Below, one piece after another: positions 1 through 7,196 of a stretch of DNA of 64,000 nt (position 1 is its first letter; each line of letters starts with the position of its first letter). A program made the translations under genes and the position numbers. The stretch comes from Glaciihabitans sp. INWT7. GTDB taxonomy: Bacteria; Actinomycetota; Actinomycetes; Actinomycetales; Microbacteriaceae. The notes under the pieces were generated by a model. That model made no database searches, was not told the DNA's origin, and was given only the letters and a program-made list of their open reading frames with translations. Where the stretch lies: positions 1,120,419 to 1,184,418 of the forward strand of contig NZ_CP043653.1 in NCBI RefSeq assembly GCF_014217685.1. Direction: 5' to 3'.

Positions 1-1
1 G

Positions 2-262
2 CTTCACGTGAGTGTCGTGTCGGCCGACCACGAGGTCTGGACCGGCACGGCAACGATGGTGGTCGCACGAACCACCGAGGGCGAGATCGGTATTCTCCCC
101 GGCCACGAGCCGCTGTTGGCCATTCTCAGCGCCGGTGAGGTGCGGATCACCACAGTCGCGGGTTCTGCCGCGGTTCGCGCGAACGCCGAGGATGGTTTCC
201 TCTCGGTCGAGCACGACACCGTCACGATCGTCGCCCGCAACGCCGCGCTCGTTCAGGGCTGA
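2..262 (+). CDS. atpC: ATP synthase F1 epsilon subunit, 5' end outside window
   Basis: Epsilon subunit of the F1 part of the proton-translocating ATP synthase, a membrane-bound complex; it contacts gamma and the c-ring. The readable frame is open at the window edge (the residues L-H precede the first possible GTG at 8), so the true start lies upstream. Visible are the family's beta-sandwich motifs VVSADHEVW near the start, GEIGILPGHEP at about residues 25-35 and an ILSAGEVRI strand. The protein ends right after the beta-sandwich (IVARNAALVQG), so the carboxy-terminal helical hairpin of the E. coli protein is absent, as is usual in actinobacteria. It is presumably the last gene of an atp operon; the next gene begins 9 bp later. 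Confidence 0.93.
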   Translation, partial: LHVSVVSADHEVWTGTATMVVARTTEGEIGILPGHEPLLAILSAGEVRITTVAGSAAVRANAEDGFLSVEHDTVTIVARNAALVQG

Positions 263-271
263 CTTCTGCCG

Positions 272-793
272 ATGCTGATCGCGATGGCTGGGCTTCCGGC
301 AGCGGGCAAGAGCACCATCGCCGAGATTCTCGGCGGGCGGCTCTCCGCATCGGTGGTCTCGGTGGATCCGATCGAGTCGGCGATTCTCGAAGCGGGGATC
401 GACAGTGACCAGCCGACGGGACTCGCTGCCTACCTTGTCGCGGAGACCATTGCCGCGCTCGTTCTGGAGTCCGGTCACAGTGTCATCGTCGATGCCGTCA
501 ACGGGGTCGATCCGGCTAGGGAGCAGTGGGTGCAGCTGGCCAAGTCGCGCGGCGAGACGCTGCGCTTCATCGAAGTCGTCTGTTCCGTCCCGGAACTGCA
601 CCGCGAACGTCTGGAAGCGCGCGGGCGCCGCTTCCCCCACGTGAACGAGCCGAGCTGGCACGCCGTCGAGCAGAGCCTCGACGAGTATCTGCCCTGGGCC
701 GGTGCCAGCGCCGCGGTTCCGCGGATCACGCTGGATTCGGCGCAACCCCTCGGCGTGAATGTGGATTCTGCACTCGCGTTCATCACCGGCTAG
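272..793 (+). CDS. P-loop NTPase, zeta-toxin/AAA_33-like small kinase
   Basis: A 173-residue single-domain nucleotide-binding protein. The Walker A motif GLPAAGKST lies at residues 7-15, followed by a kinase-like strand SVVSVDPIE and a VIVDAVNG strand near residue 70, as in the AAA_33/zeta-toxin/gluconate-kinase group that phosphorylates small molecules. An R-rich stretch (HRERLEARGRRFP, about 110-122) resembles the LID region of such kinases. The substrate cannot be read from sequence. It begins 9 bp after atpC and its TAG overlaps by one base the GTG of the next gene, so it is probably co-transcribed with both. No antitoxin-like partner is present, which argues against a zeta toxin. Confidence 0.75.
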   Translation: MLIAMAGLPAAGKSTIAEILGGRLSASVVSVDPIESAILEAGIDSDQPTGLAAYLVAETIAALVLESGHSVIVDAVNGVDPAREQWVQLAKSRGETLRFIEVVCSVPELHRERLEARGRRFPHVNEPSWHAVEQSLDEYLPWAGASAAVPRITLDSAQPLGVNVDSALAFITG

Positions 794-1539
794 TGCTGCT
801 GCTGCTGCCCCCTTCCGAAACGAAACGCGACGGGGGTGACGACGACGCGCGACTGGACCTGTCGCGACTGAGTCATCCCTCCCTCACCGCACCCCGGCGG
901 TCGGCCCTCGCCGCGACTCGGGCGCTGTCGAGCAATCGTGCCACCATGGCTGCCGCGTTGAAGCTGGGCGCCAGCCAGCAATTCGAAGTGACTCGCAATC
1001 GGCAGTTGCGATCATCGCCAACCACCCCCGCGCTCGAGCGCTACACCGGTGTGCTGTTCGACGCCCTCGACGCCCGCACGCTTTCGACCGCCGGGCGCGC
1101 CTTCGCCCGCGATCACGTGCTCATCCACTCCGCGCTGTTCGGCCTGATCGGCGCCGACGATCCGATCCCCGCCTACCGGCTGTCCCACGATTCGAAACTG
1201 CCGGAGCTTTCGCTGAAGAAGCTGTGGCGTGGGAGCATCTCTGCGGTGCTCGCCAGCACCGAAGGGGTGATCCTCGACCTGCGTTCGGAGAGCTATGTCG
1301 AACTCGGTCCGGCTCCGTCGAAGCCCACGAGCGCCGTCGTACGTGTCGTCTCCGACTCCGGCTCCGGGCCGCGACGGGCCCTCAACCACTTCAACAAGAA
1401 GGGCAAGGGTGAGTTCGTGCGCATCCTCTGCGAGGCGGCGATAGATCACCCGAGCATCGATTCACTGCTGGAATGGTCAGTCGCCGCCGGCATCCGCCTC
1501 GAGCGTGGTGCGGAGGGCGAACTCGACCTCGTCGTCTGA
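793..1539 (+). CDS. yaaA: YaaA family peroxide-stress protein (UPF0246)
   Basis: Homologue of E. coli YaaA, a DNA-binding protein that lowers free intracellular iron and limits oxidative damage during hydrogen peroxide stress. I place the start at GTG 793, whose first base is the last base of the preceding TAG; this gives the typical amino end LLLLPPSETKR. The frame is open further upstream but there it only shadows the kinase-like gene. Family signatures seen are PPSETKR at the start, a middle segment with HVLIHSALFGLIGADDPIP, and the basic motif NHFNKKGKGEFVR near residue 200. Length is 248 residues, usual for the family. It is probably translationally coupled to the upstream gene. Confidence 0.85.
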   Translation: MLLLLPPSETKRDGGDDDARLDLSRLSHPSLTAPRRSALAATRALSSNRATMAAALKLGASQQFEVTRNRQLRSSPTTPALERYTGVLFDALDARTLSTAGRAFARDHVLIHSALFGLIGADDPIPAYRLSHDSKLPELSLKKLWRGSISAVLASTEGVILDLRSESYVELGPAPSKPTSAVVRVVSDSGSGPRRALNHFNKKGKGEFVRILCEAAIDHPSIDSLLEWSVAAGIRLERGAEGELDLVV

Positions 1540-1566
1540 CCACACCCGAACCGCCGGGCTCTGGCG

Positions 1567-1636
1567 GCGCTGGTTCGGCCGCGCTGGTCCGGCTGCGCTG
1601 GTCCGGCTGCGCTGGTAGAGCTGGGCTGATCTGGCG
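1567..1636. repeat. 14-bp tandem repeat between convergent genes
   Basis: Five consecutive 14-bp units sit in the gap between yaaA and tag. Units 2 and 3 are identical (GCGCTGGTCCGGCT), unit 1 and unit 4 differ at two or three positions, and unit 5 (1623-1636) is degenerate. The unit length is not a multiple of three and neither strand has a plausible gene here. Confidence 0.7.
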
Positions 1637-1677
1637 GCTGGTCCGGAGGGCGGATCTGGCCCGCACGGCATCGCGCG

Positions 1678-2274
1678 TCAGACCGCGCGCCAACATCCCT
1701 CGACGTGATCGTCGACCATGCCTGACGACTGCATCAGCGCGTACATGGTGGTCGGCCCGACGAATCGAAGCCCGATCGCCCGCAGCCCCTTGCTCATCGC
1801 GGTGGACTCCGCCGTGACCGCGGGGATGTCCCCGAAGCTGGCCGGGCGGGACCGCAAGCCAGGTGCTGGCGCAAAGCCCCACAACAGTCGGTCGAAGGCG
1901 CCGGGGTCATCCTGCGCGAGCTGGCGCACGACGACCGCGTTGGAGATCGTGGCCTCGATTTTCGCTCGATTGCGGATGATGCCGGGATCGAGCATGAGGC
2001 GCTCGACATCCTGCTCGGTGAACTCGGCCACCCCGTCGATGTCGAAATCGCGGAACGCGGCCCGGAAGGTCTGCCTCCGGCGCAGGATGGTGATCCAGGA
2101 CAAACCGGCCTGGAACCCCTCGAGGCTCACTTTCTCGAAGAGGGGGCGGTCGCCCCGGAGCTCGACTCCCCATTCCTCGTCGTGATAGCGGCGATACTCT
2201 GCGTCGCTGGCACTCCACGCACAACGGCTCACCCCGTCTTCGCCGAGCAGCACGGCGCTCCTCGGCTCGCTCAT
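1678..2274 (-). CDS. tag: DNA-3-methyladenine glycosylase I
   Basis: Base-excision repair enzyme that removes 3-methyladenine from alkylated DNA. The 198-residue protein begins MSEPRS; the start ATG at 2274 overlaps the TGA of ogt in an ATGA arrangement, so the two are translationally coupled. The frame stays open upstream but only inside ogt. Diagnostic residues are present: RCAW and a following RRYHDEEWG near the amino end, and H-V-E-G-C at the carboxy end, which supply the Cys/His zinc site of Tag proteins. The central segment LSWITILRRRQTFRAAF is the conserved helix of the family. Neighbour ogt repairs O6-alkylguanine, so this is a two-gene alkylation-repair operon. Confidence 0.95.
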   Translation of the reverse strand: MSEPRSAVLLGEDGVSRCAWSASDAEYRRYHDEEWGVELRGDRPLFEKVSLEGFQAGLSWITILRRRQTFRAAFRDFDIDGVAEFTEQDVERLMLDPGIIRNRAKIEATISNAVVVRQLAQDDPGAFDRLLWGFAPAPGLRSRPASFGDIPAVTAESTAMSKGLRAIGLRFVGPTTMYALMQSSGMVDDHVEGCWRAV

Positions 2275-2807
2275 GCCCGGTGGCCGATGCCCTCGTGGTC
2301 GAGCAACCAGATCTTGGTCGGGATGCCGTTGCCGCCGCTGTACCCGGTGATGCGACTGTTGGCGGCGAGCACCCGATGGCAGGGGACCAGGATGGGCACC
2401 GGATTGGCTCCGACGGCGCCACCCACGGCCCGGCCGGCGGTGGCGCGCCCGGTGGACAGCCCGAGGTCTCCATAGGAGATCACCTCGCCGAACTGCAGCT
2501 GGGCCAGCCGCGCCCATACCGATCGCTGGAACTCCGTGCCACTGAGGGCGATCGGCACGTCGAAGGAGGTGCGGGTTCCGGCGAAGTATTCGGAGAGCTG
2601 GGTGGCGGCACGGTCGAGCACCGCGTCGCTGTGTTCCTCCTGCCCGTCATGGGGCAGCACTCCGCCACGTTCGATGGTCAGTGAGACGACGGCGGCACCG
2701 TCGCCGACCAGCTCTATGCGGCCGATGGGACTGTCGAGCCGGCGCAGCGCGAGCGACGGAGTGACCGTGATGGCAGTGGGGGTCGTGGTGGGGGAGAGGG
2801 TGGTCAT
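2271..2807 (-). CDS. ogt: Methylated-DNA-[protein]-cysteine S-methyltransferase
   Basis: Suicide repair protein that transfers the alkyl group from O6-alkylguanine to its own cysteine. The active-site motif PCHRV is present near residue 145, with the DNA-recognition helix sequence GRAVGGA and the ISYGDL segment ahead of it and the YSGGNG loop after it. The start ATG at 2807 gives 178 residues; it has no Shine-Dalgarno sequence but a TACAGT box ends 7 bases upstream, suggesting a leaderless transcript. It is first in an operon with tag. There is no AraC-type Ada domain, so this is a constitutive Ogt type rather than an Ada regulator. Confidence 0.95.
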   Translation of the reverse strand: MTTLSPTTTPTAITVTPSLALRRLDSPIGRIELVGDGAAVVSLTIERGGVLPHDGQEEHSDAVLDRAATQLSEYFAGTRTSFDVPIALSGTEFQRSVWARLAQLQFGEVISYGDLGLSTGRATAGRAVGGAVGANPVPILVPCHRVLAANSRITGYSGGNGIPTKIWLLDHEGIGHRA

Positions 2808-2813
2808 GGTTCG

Positions 2814-2819
2814 ACTGTA
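2814..2819 (-). promoter_or_regulatory. -10 box for leaderless ogt-tag transcript
   Basis: TACAGT read on the minus strand, followed by exactly 6 nt and then the ATG of ogt at 2807. No ribosome binding site fits between them. Confidence 0.6.
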
Positions 2820-2906
2820 GTTGCGGTATCCGTCGGTCCTCTCGCGGAAATCGGACATCGGTTCGCAATGGCGAAGCACCCGGGGTTGTGCAGGAAAGGA
2901 CCGGCC

Positions 2907-2912
2907 TAGGCT
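2907..2912 (+). promoter_or_regulatory. -10 box for leaderless aldo/keto reductase gene
   Basis: TAGGCT followed by 6 nt and the ATG at 2919. A TTGTGC at 2886-2891 could be the -35, although its 15-bp spacing is short. Confidence 0.6.
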
Positions 2913-2918
2913 GGTCGC

Positions 2919-3890
2919 ATGGCTGCAATCGACTATCGCGCACTCGGCGACTCCGGGCTCATCGTCTCCACCATCGGCCTCGGCTGCAACAACTTCGGTC
3001 GGGCGAACACGGCAAGTGAATCCCAGGAGGGTACGGACGCCGTGATCAACGCGGCGATCGACGCCGGCGTCACGTTCTTCGACACCGCCGACATCTACGG
3101 GTCGGAGCGGGGGCTCAGCGAGACCCGCATGGGCCATTCCCTCAAGGCCCGTCGGCACGAGATCGTGCTCGCCACGAAATTCGGGATGGACATGGCCGGC
3201 ACCAACGGGCCGGACTGGGGAGCGCGCGGGTCCCGCCGCTACGTGAGACTGGCGGTGGAAGCTTCCCTGCGCCGTCTCCAGACCGATTGGATCGACCTCT
3301 ACCAGTTGCATGTGCCCGACCCGCAGACTCCCATCGAAGAGACTCTTTCGGTGCTCGACGACCTCATCACGGAGGGAAAGGTGCGCTACATCGGGCACTC
3401 GAACCTCACCGGCTGGCAGATCGCGGATGCCGAGTACCGCGCGATCCTCGGCGGCCATCCGAAGTTCATCTCGGCCCAGAATGAGTATTCGCTGCTCGTG
3501 AGAGACGTCGAAGACGAGGTGCTGCCCGCGGTGATCCATTACGGACTCGGCTTCCTGCCGTTCTTCCCGCTCTACAACGGACTGTTCACCGGCAAGTTCA
3601 GTCGGTCCGGCGGTCCGGCAGACAGTCGGATCGTGAACCTGCGGCCACACCTGCTCGAGAGCGCCCCCTGGAACACGATGGAGCGATACGAGGCATTCTG
3701 CAGCGAACGGGGCGTCACGATGCTGGCCGCCACCCTGGCCTGGCTGCTGGCCCAGCCCGGTCTCAGCAGTGTGATCGCGGGGGCGACGAAGCCAGAGCAG
3801 ATCATCCAGAACGCGGAGGCGGCCACCGAGTGGACGCCGTCGACCGAGGAGATCGCGGAGATCTCGACCATGTTCACCGATCCGACCTAG
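2919..3890 (+). CDS. Aldo/keto reductase
   Basis: NADPH-dependent oxidoreductase of the aldo/keto reductase TIM-barrel family, cytosolic; natural substrate unknown. The family tetrad can be read: D and Y in DTADIYGSE (about residues 48-56), K in VLATKFG (about 85) and H in DLYQLHVPDP (about 128). Further family signatures are VRYIGHSNLTGWQI around residue 155 and the NADP-binding end SVIAGATKPEQI near residue 290. Length 323 residues is normal for the group annotated as general stress or auxin-induced-type reductases. It is monocistronic, with its stop 14 bp from the stop of the convergent oxidoreductase. Confidence 0.92.
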   Translation: MAAIDYRALGDSGLIVSTIGLGCNNFGRANTASESQEGTDAVINAAIDAGVTFFDTADIYGSERGLSETRMGHSLKARRHEIVLATKFGMDMAGTNGPDWGARGSRRYVRLAVEASLRRLQTDWIDLYQLHVPDPQTPIEETLSVLDDLITEGKVRYIGHSNLTGWQIADAEYRAILGGHPKFISAQNEYSLLVRDVEDEVLPAVIHYGLGFLPFFPLYNGLFTGKFSRSGGPADSRIVNLRPHLLESAPWNTMERYEAFCSERGVTMLAATLAWLLAQPGLSSVIAGATKPEQIIQNAEAATEWTPSTEEIAEISTMFTDPT

Positions 3891-3904
3891 ACGGACGCGA
3901 TCGT

Positions 3905-4819
3905 TCAGGGCAGGGTGAGCACGATCTTGCCGCGGAGATGGCGGGATTCGAGCTGTTCATAGGCTCCGCGCACCTCGTCGAGCGGGTAGGTCGCCGCGAT
4001 CGGCAGCAGGATGGTGCCATCGGTCACGAGCCGAGCGAGTCGGCCGAGGTCTTCGGACTTCTTGCCGCCCCCACCGACGTTCGAGATTCCGTATTCGGCC
4101 GCGCCCTCGAAGTAGACGATCGAGTTGATGCGTTTCGGATCGACCCCGAGCTCGATCGCGGCTTCCACGGTTTCTCTGCCCGCGTTGTCGATCAGCGCGT
4201 CGATCCCTTGCGGTGCGGCGGCACGCAGGCGGTCGACCATCCCCGGCCCATAGGCCACCGGGATGATGCCGAGGCCGCGAAGATAGTCGTGATTGCCTTC
4301 GCTGGCCGTGCCGACGACGATCGCCCCCTCGGCAATCGCAAGCTGCGCGGCGAAGAGACCCACGCCGCCGGCCGCTGCGCTCACCAGGACGGTCTCTCCG
4401 CGACGGGGCGTGACCGCTCGAGTCGACCGCTCGGCAGTGTTGCCCACCAGGCCGAGGCCGCCGGCGGTCGCCCAGCCGAGGCCGCCGGGCTTCGGTGCGA
4501 CATGACCGGCAGGCACCACCACGAAGTCTGCCTGCGCGGTGAAGTTGCTCCAGCCGAGCACCTCGTCGCCCACGACGGCGGTCGAGACGCCGTCGCCCAG
4601 TTCGTCGATCACTCCAGCGAACTCGGAGCCCTGGCCGCTCGGCAGCACGCGGTGGGGGAGCAGGGCGGGCGACCGACGCACCTTGGAGTCGAAGTTGTTG
4701 AGACCGGCCGAGCGCACCGCCACGCGCACCTCGCCGGGGCCCGCGTGCGGCTCGGCCACCTCGACGATGTCGAGCACTTCCGGCCCGCCGTAGCGGCTGT
4801 ACTGCACGATTCGGGACAT
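3905..4819 (-). CDS. Zinc-free medium-chain dehydrogenase, quinone-oxidoreductase type
   Basis: NADP-dependent oxidoreductase of the medium-chain dehydrogenase superfamily (304 residues). The amino-terminal GroES-like fold (ILEVVEVAEP-type start, GEVRVAVRSAGLNNFD) is followed by the Rossmann motif AAAGGVGLFAAQLA near residue 150 and the family end ESRHLRGKIVLTLP. The catalytic-zinc ligands of alcohol dehydrogenases are missing, as in quinone oxidoreductases. It is divergent from the tetR-ABC exporter operon, and the TetR-type palindrome lies between the two start codons, so the regulator probably controls both directions. A role in detoxifying the same compound that the exporter removes is an inference. 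Confidence 0.88.
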   Translation of the reverse strand: MSRIVQYSRYGGPEVLDIVEVAEPHAGPGEVRVAVRSAGLNNFDSKVRRSPALLPHRVLPSGQGSEFAGVIDELGDGVSTAVVGDEVLGWSNFTAQADFVVVPAGHVAPKPGGLGWATAGGLGLVGNTAERSTRAVTPRRGETVLVSAAAGGVGLFAAQLAIAEGAIVVGTASEGNHDYLRGLGIIPVAYGPGMVDRLRAAAPQGIDALIDNAGRETVEAAIELGVDPKRINSIVYFEGAAEYGISNVGGGGKKSEDLGRLARLVTDGTILLPIAATYPLDEVRGAYEQLESRHLRGKIVLTLP

Positions 4820-4825
4820 ACCTCG

Positions 4826-4831
4826 ATTCTA
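4826..4831 (-). promoter_or_regulatory. -10 box for leaderless quinone-oxidoreductase-like gene
   Basis: TAGAAT on the minus strand, then 6 nt, then the ATG at 4819. The expected -35 region falls inside the palindrome at 4843-4860. Confidence 0.6.
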
Positions 4832-4840
4832 TGATCCCGC

Positions 4841-4869
4841 TTGTGAGTGAGCACTCACTCCGATAATCT
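4841..4869 (+). promoter_or_regulatory. Promoter of tetR-ABC exporter operon
   Basis: TTGTGA (4841-4846), 17-bp spacer and TAATCT (4864-4869), then 6 nt to the ATG of tetR at 4876. The -35 overlaps the palindromic operator. Confidence 0.65.
4843..4860. promoter_or_regulatory. Palindromic TetR-type operator between divergent genes
   Basis: GTGAGTG-AG-CACTCAC (4843-4858), which can also be read as GAGTGAG-CA-CTCACTC (4845-4860). It lies between the -10 boxes of the two divergent genes and covers the -35 region of each, the expected place for autorepression by the adjacent TetR protein. Binding by that protein is inferred from position. Confidence 0.7.
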
Positions 4870-4875
4870 GGGCGC

Positions 4876-5460
4876 ATGACGCTGCTCCGGAATTCCCGCG
4901 CGAGCCCGTTGTCGGTGGACGACCGCCGAGCGATGATCGTGGATGCCGTGATCCCGCTGCTACTCGAATACGGACGGGACGTCACGACGAAGCAGATCGC
5001 CGAGAGCGCGGGCATCGCCGAGGGCACCCTGTTCCGGGCGTTCGGCGACAAGGAGTCGATCATCGCGGCAGCCGTGGAGAAGTTCCTCGATCCGGAGCCC
5101 CTGCGCCTGATGCTGCGGGGGATCGATCCCGAGGATCCGATCGAGCGCCAGGTGCACGACCTGATTTTCCACCTGCGCACGCGCTTCGAGGGCATCTTCG
5201 GCATCATGGCCGCCGTGGGGATGCACGGTCGACCTCCCGGCTCCGATGGGCGCGCCGAACTCGCCGAGCTCGCCACCGCGGTGCTGTCCGAACACCCCGG
5301 CGTCCTGCGGATCGACCCGAGGCGCGCGGCATCCCTGATCCGCCTTCTCGCCTTCGCCTCATCCATCCCCCCGTTCAACGAATCCGCACCCTTCACCACC
5401 GATGAGCTCACCGACCTCGTGCTCCACGGCATCCTCCAGCCCGACCAAGGAAAAGACTGA
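4876..5460 (+). CDS. TetR family transcriptional regulator
   Basis: A 194-residue regulator. The amino-terminal helix-turn-helix reads DVTTKQIAESAGIAEGTLF at about residues 35-53, followed by the characteristic RAFGDKESII start of helix 4. The carboxy-terminal ligand-binding part is unspecific. The gene is the first of an operon with two ABC exporter half-transporters, the first of which starts 2 bp after its stop, and is divergent from a quinone-oxidoreductase-like gene. A perfect palindrome over the tetR -35 suggests autorepression with release by a drug-like ligand. The transcript seems to begin at or next to the start codon. Confidence 0.92.
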   Translation: MTLLRNSRASPLSVDDRRAMIVDAVIPLLLEYGRDVTTKQIAESAGIAEGTLFRAFGDKESIIAAAVEKFLDPEPLRLMLRGIDPEDPIERQVHDLIFHLRTRFEGIFGIMAAVGMHGRPPGSDGRAELAELATAVLSEHPGVLRIDPRRAASLIRLLAFASSIPPFNESAPFTTDELTDLVLHGILQPDQGKD

Positions 5461-5462
5461 CC

Positions 5463-7196
5463 ATGCTCCTCCGCCTCCTGCGCCGATACCTGCGCCCCCA
5501 TCGCCGACTGCTCGTCGGGGTCATCTTCTTCCAACTACTCCAGTCGATCGCCTCGCTGTACCTGCCGACCCTCAACGCCGAGATCATCGACAGGGGCGTC
5601 GCTACCGGAGACACTGGCTACATCCTCAGCACCGGTGCCGTGATGCTCGGCATCACCGTGCTGCAGGTGGCCTGCGCGATCACGGCCGTCTACTTCGGCG
5701 CGCGCGTGGCCATGGGGGTCGGCCGCGACCTGAGGGCGGCGGTCTTCCACCAGGTCGGAGGCTTCTCCGAGCGTGAAGTGACGACTTTCGGTGCGGCCTC
5801 CCTGATCACCCGGTCCACCAACGACGTGCAGCAGGTGCAGATGCTGGTGCTGATGACGTGCACGATGCTCGTCTCCGCGCCCATCCTCGCCATCGGCGGC
5901 ATCGTGCTCGCGCTGCAGCAGGACCTCCAGCTCTCCTGGCTCATGGCCGTGAGCATCCCGGTGCTCGTCATCGCGATCGGACTCGTGATCTCCCGGATGG
6001 TGCCTCAGTTCCGCCTGATGCAGAAGCGCATCGACACGATCAACCGGGTGCTTCGCGAGCAGCTGTCGGGCATCAGAGTGGTTCGCGCGTTCGTGCGGGA
6101 GGATGTCGAGACGGAGCGATTCCGTCGTGCCAACGACGATGTCACCGCCACGGCCTACCGGGTCGGGCGCCTCACCGCGCTGATGTTCCCGATCGTCATG
6201 CTGGTACTCAACGTGTCGAGCGTCGCCGTCATCTGGTTCGGGGCCTTCCGCATCGACGACGGATCGATGCAGATCGGCACTCTCACCGCCTTTCTGCAGT
6301 ACCTCCTGCAGATCCTCATGGCGGTGATGATGGCCACCTTCATGGCCATCATGATCCCGCGGGCCTCGGTGAGCGCGGACCGCATCGGGGAGGTGCTCGC
6401 CACTGATTCGACGGTCGTTCCGCCGTCCGATCCGGTCACACAGCTGCGCGAACACGGCACCGTCGAGCTGCGGGATGTCGGCTTCGCCTACCCGGGCGCG
6501 GAGCAGCCGGTGCTCACCGACATCCGCTTCTCGGTGCCGGTCGGGCGCACGACCGCGATCATCGGAAGCACCGGGGCGGGCAAGACCACTCTCGTCAACC
6601 TGCTGCCGCGCCTCTTCGATGCGACCTCCGGCACCGTTCTGGTCGATGGAGTGGACGTCGCGCGGCTCGACCCCGACCTGCTCTGGAGCCGCATCGGGCT
6701 CGTGCCGCAGAAGCCGTACCTCTTCTCCGGCACCGTGGCGAGCAACCTGCGCTATGGCAAGCCGGACGCCACCGACGAAGAACTCTGGGCCGCACTGGCC
6801 ATCGCGCAGGCCAGCGACTTCGTGCGAGAGATGCCCGAGGGCCTCGATTCGGTGATCGCGCAGGGCGGCACGAATGTCTCCGGCGGGCAGCGCCAACGGA
6901 TCGCCATCGCACGGGCCCTGGTGAAGCGTCCGGAGATCTACATCTTCGACGACTCCTTCTCCGCCCTCGATCAGACAACGGATGCCCGGCTGCGTCAGGC
7001 ACTCGAGCGCTCGCTCCCGGAGGCGACCATGGTGATCGTCGCCCAGCGCATCTCGACCATCATCGACGCCGACCAGATCGTCGTGCTCGAAGACGGGAGG
7101 GTCGTGGGGCTCGGAACCCATGAGGAGCTGCTCGAGTCCTCGCCGACCTACCTGGAGATCGTGCAATCGCAACTCACCGTGGAGGCGGCAGCATGA
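5463..7196 (+). CDS. ABC exporter half-transporter with degenerate ATPase site
   Basis: Membrane-spanning plus ATPase half of a type IV (multidrug-type) ABC exporter, 577 residues. Six membrane helices lie in roughly residues 17-300; the nucleotide-binding domain has Walker A GSTGAGKTT (about 367-375), a canonical signature NVSGGQRQR and a Walker B ending FDDSFSALD. Residue 497 is Asp where the catalytic Glu is expected, and the switch histidine is Gln (VAQRIST, residue 528). These are the changes that mark the non-hydrolysing site in heterodimeric exporters such as TM287/288. Its partner is the next gene, which overlaps it by 4 bp. Regulation by the upstream TetR is likely. The substrate is unknown, probably an amphiphilic drug or lipid. 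Confidence 0.93.
   Translation: MLLRLLRRYLRPHRRLLVGVIFFQLLQSIASLYLPTLNAEIIDRGVATGDTGYILSTGAVMLGITVLQVACAITAVYFGARVAMGVGRDLRAAVFHQVGGFSEREVTTFGAASLITRSTNDVQQVQMLVLMTCTMLVSAPILAIGGIVLALQQDLQLSWLMAVSIPVLVIAIGLVISRMVPQFRLMQKRIDTINRVLREQLSGIRVVRAFVREDVETERFRRANDDVTATAYRVGRLTALMFPIVMLVLNVSSVAVIWFGAFRIDDGSMQIGTLTAFLQYLLQILMAVMMATFMAIMIPRASVSADRIGEVLATDSTVVPPSDPVTQLREHGTVELRDVGFAYPGAEQPVLTDIRFSVPVGRTTAIIGSTGAGKTTLVNLLPRLFDATSGTVLVDGVDVARLDPDLLWSRIGLVPQKPYLFSGTVASNLRYGKPDATDEELWAALAIAQASDFVREMPEGLDSVIAQGGTNVSGGQRQRIAIARALVKRPEIYIFDDSFSALDQTTDARLRQALERSLPEATMVIVAQRISTIIDADQIVVLEDGRVVGLGTHEELLESSPTYLEIVQSQLTVEAAA

Noticed and set aside
272-793. Zeta toxin of a toxin-antitoxin pair
   Set aside because: The P-loop and fold fit, but no small antitoxin gene adjoins; neighbours are atpC and yaaA.
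5535-7172. 545-codon minus-strand frame over the first ABC exporter gene
   Set aside because: His/Asp/Arg-rich shadow of a gene with complete ABC motifs on the other strand.
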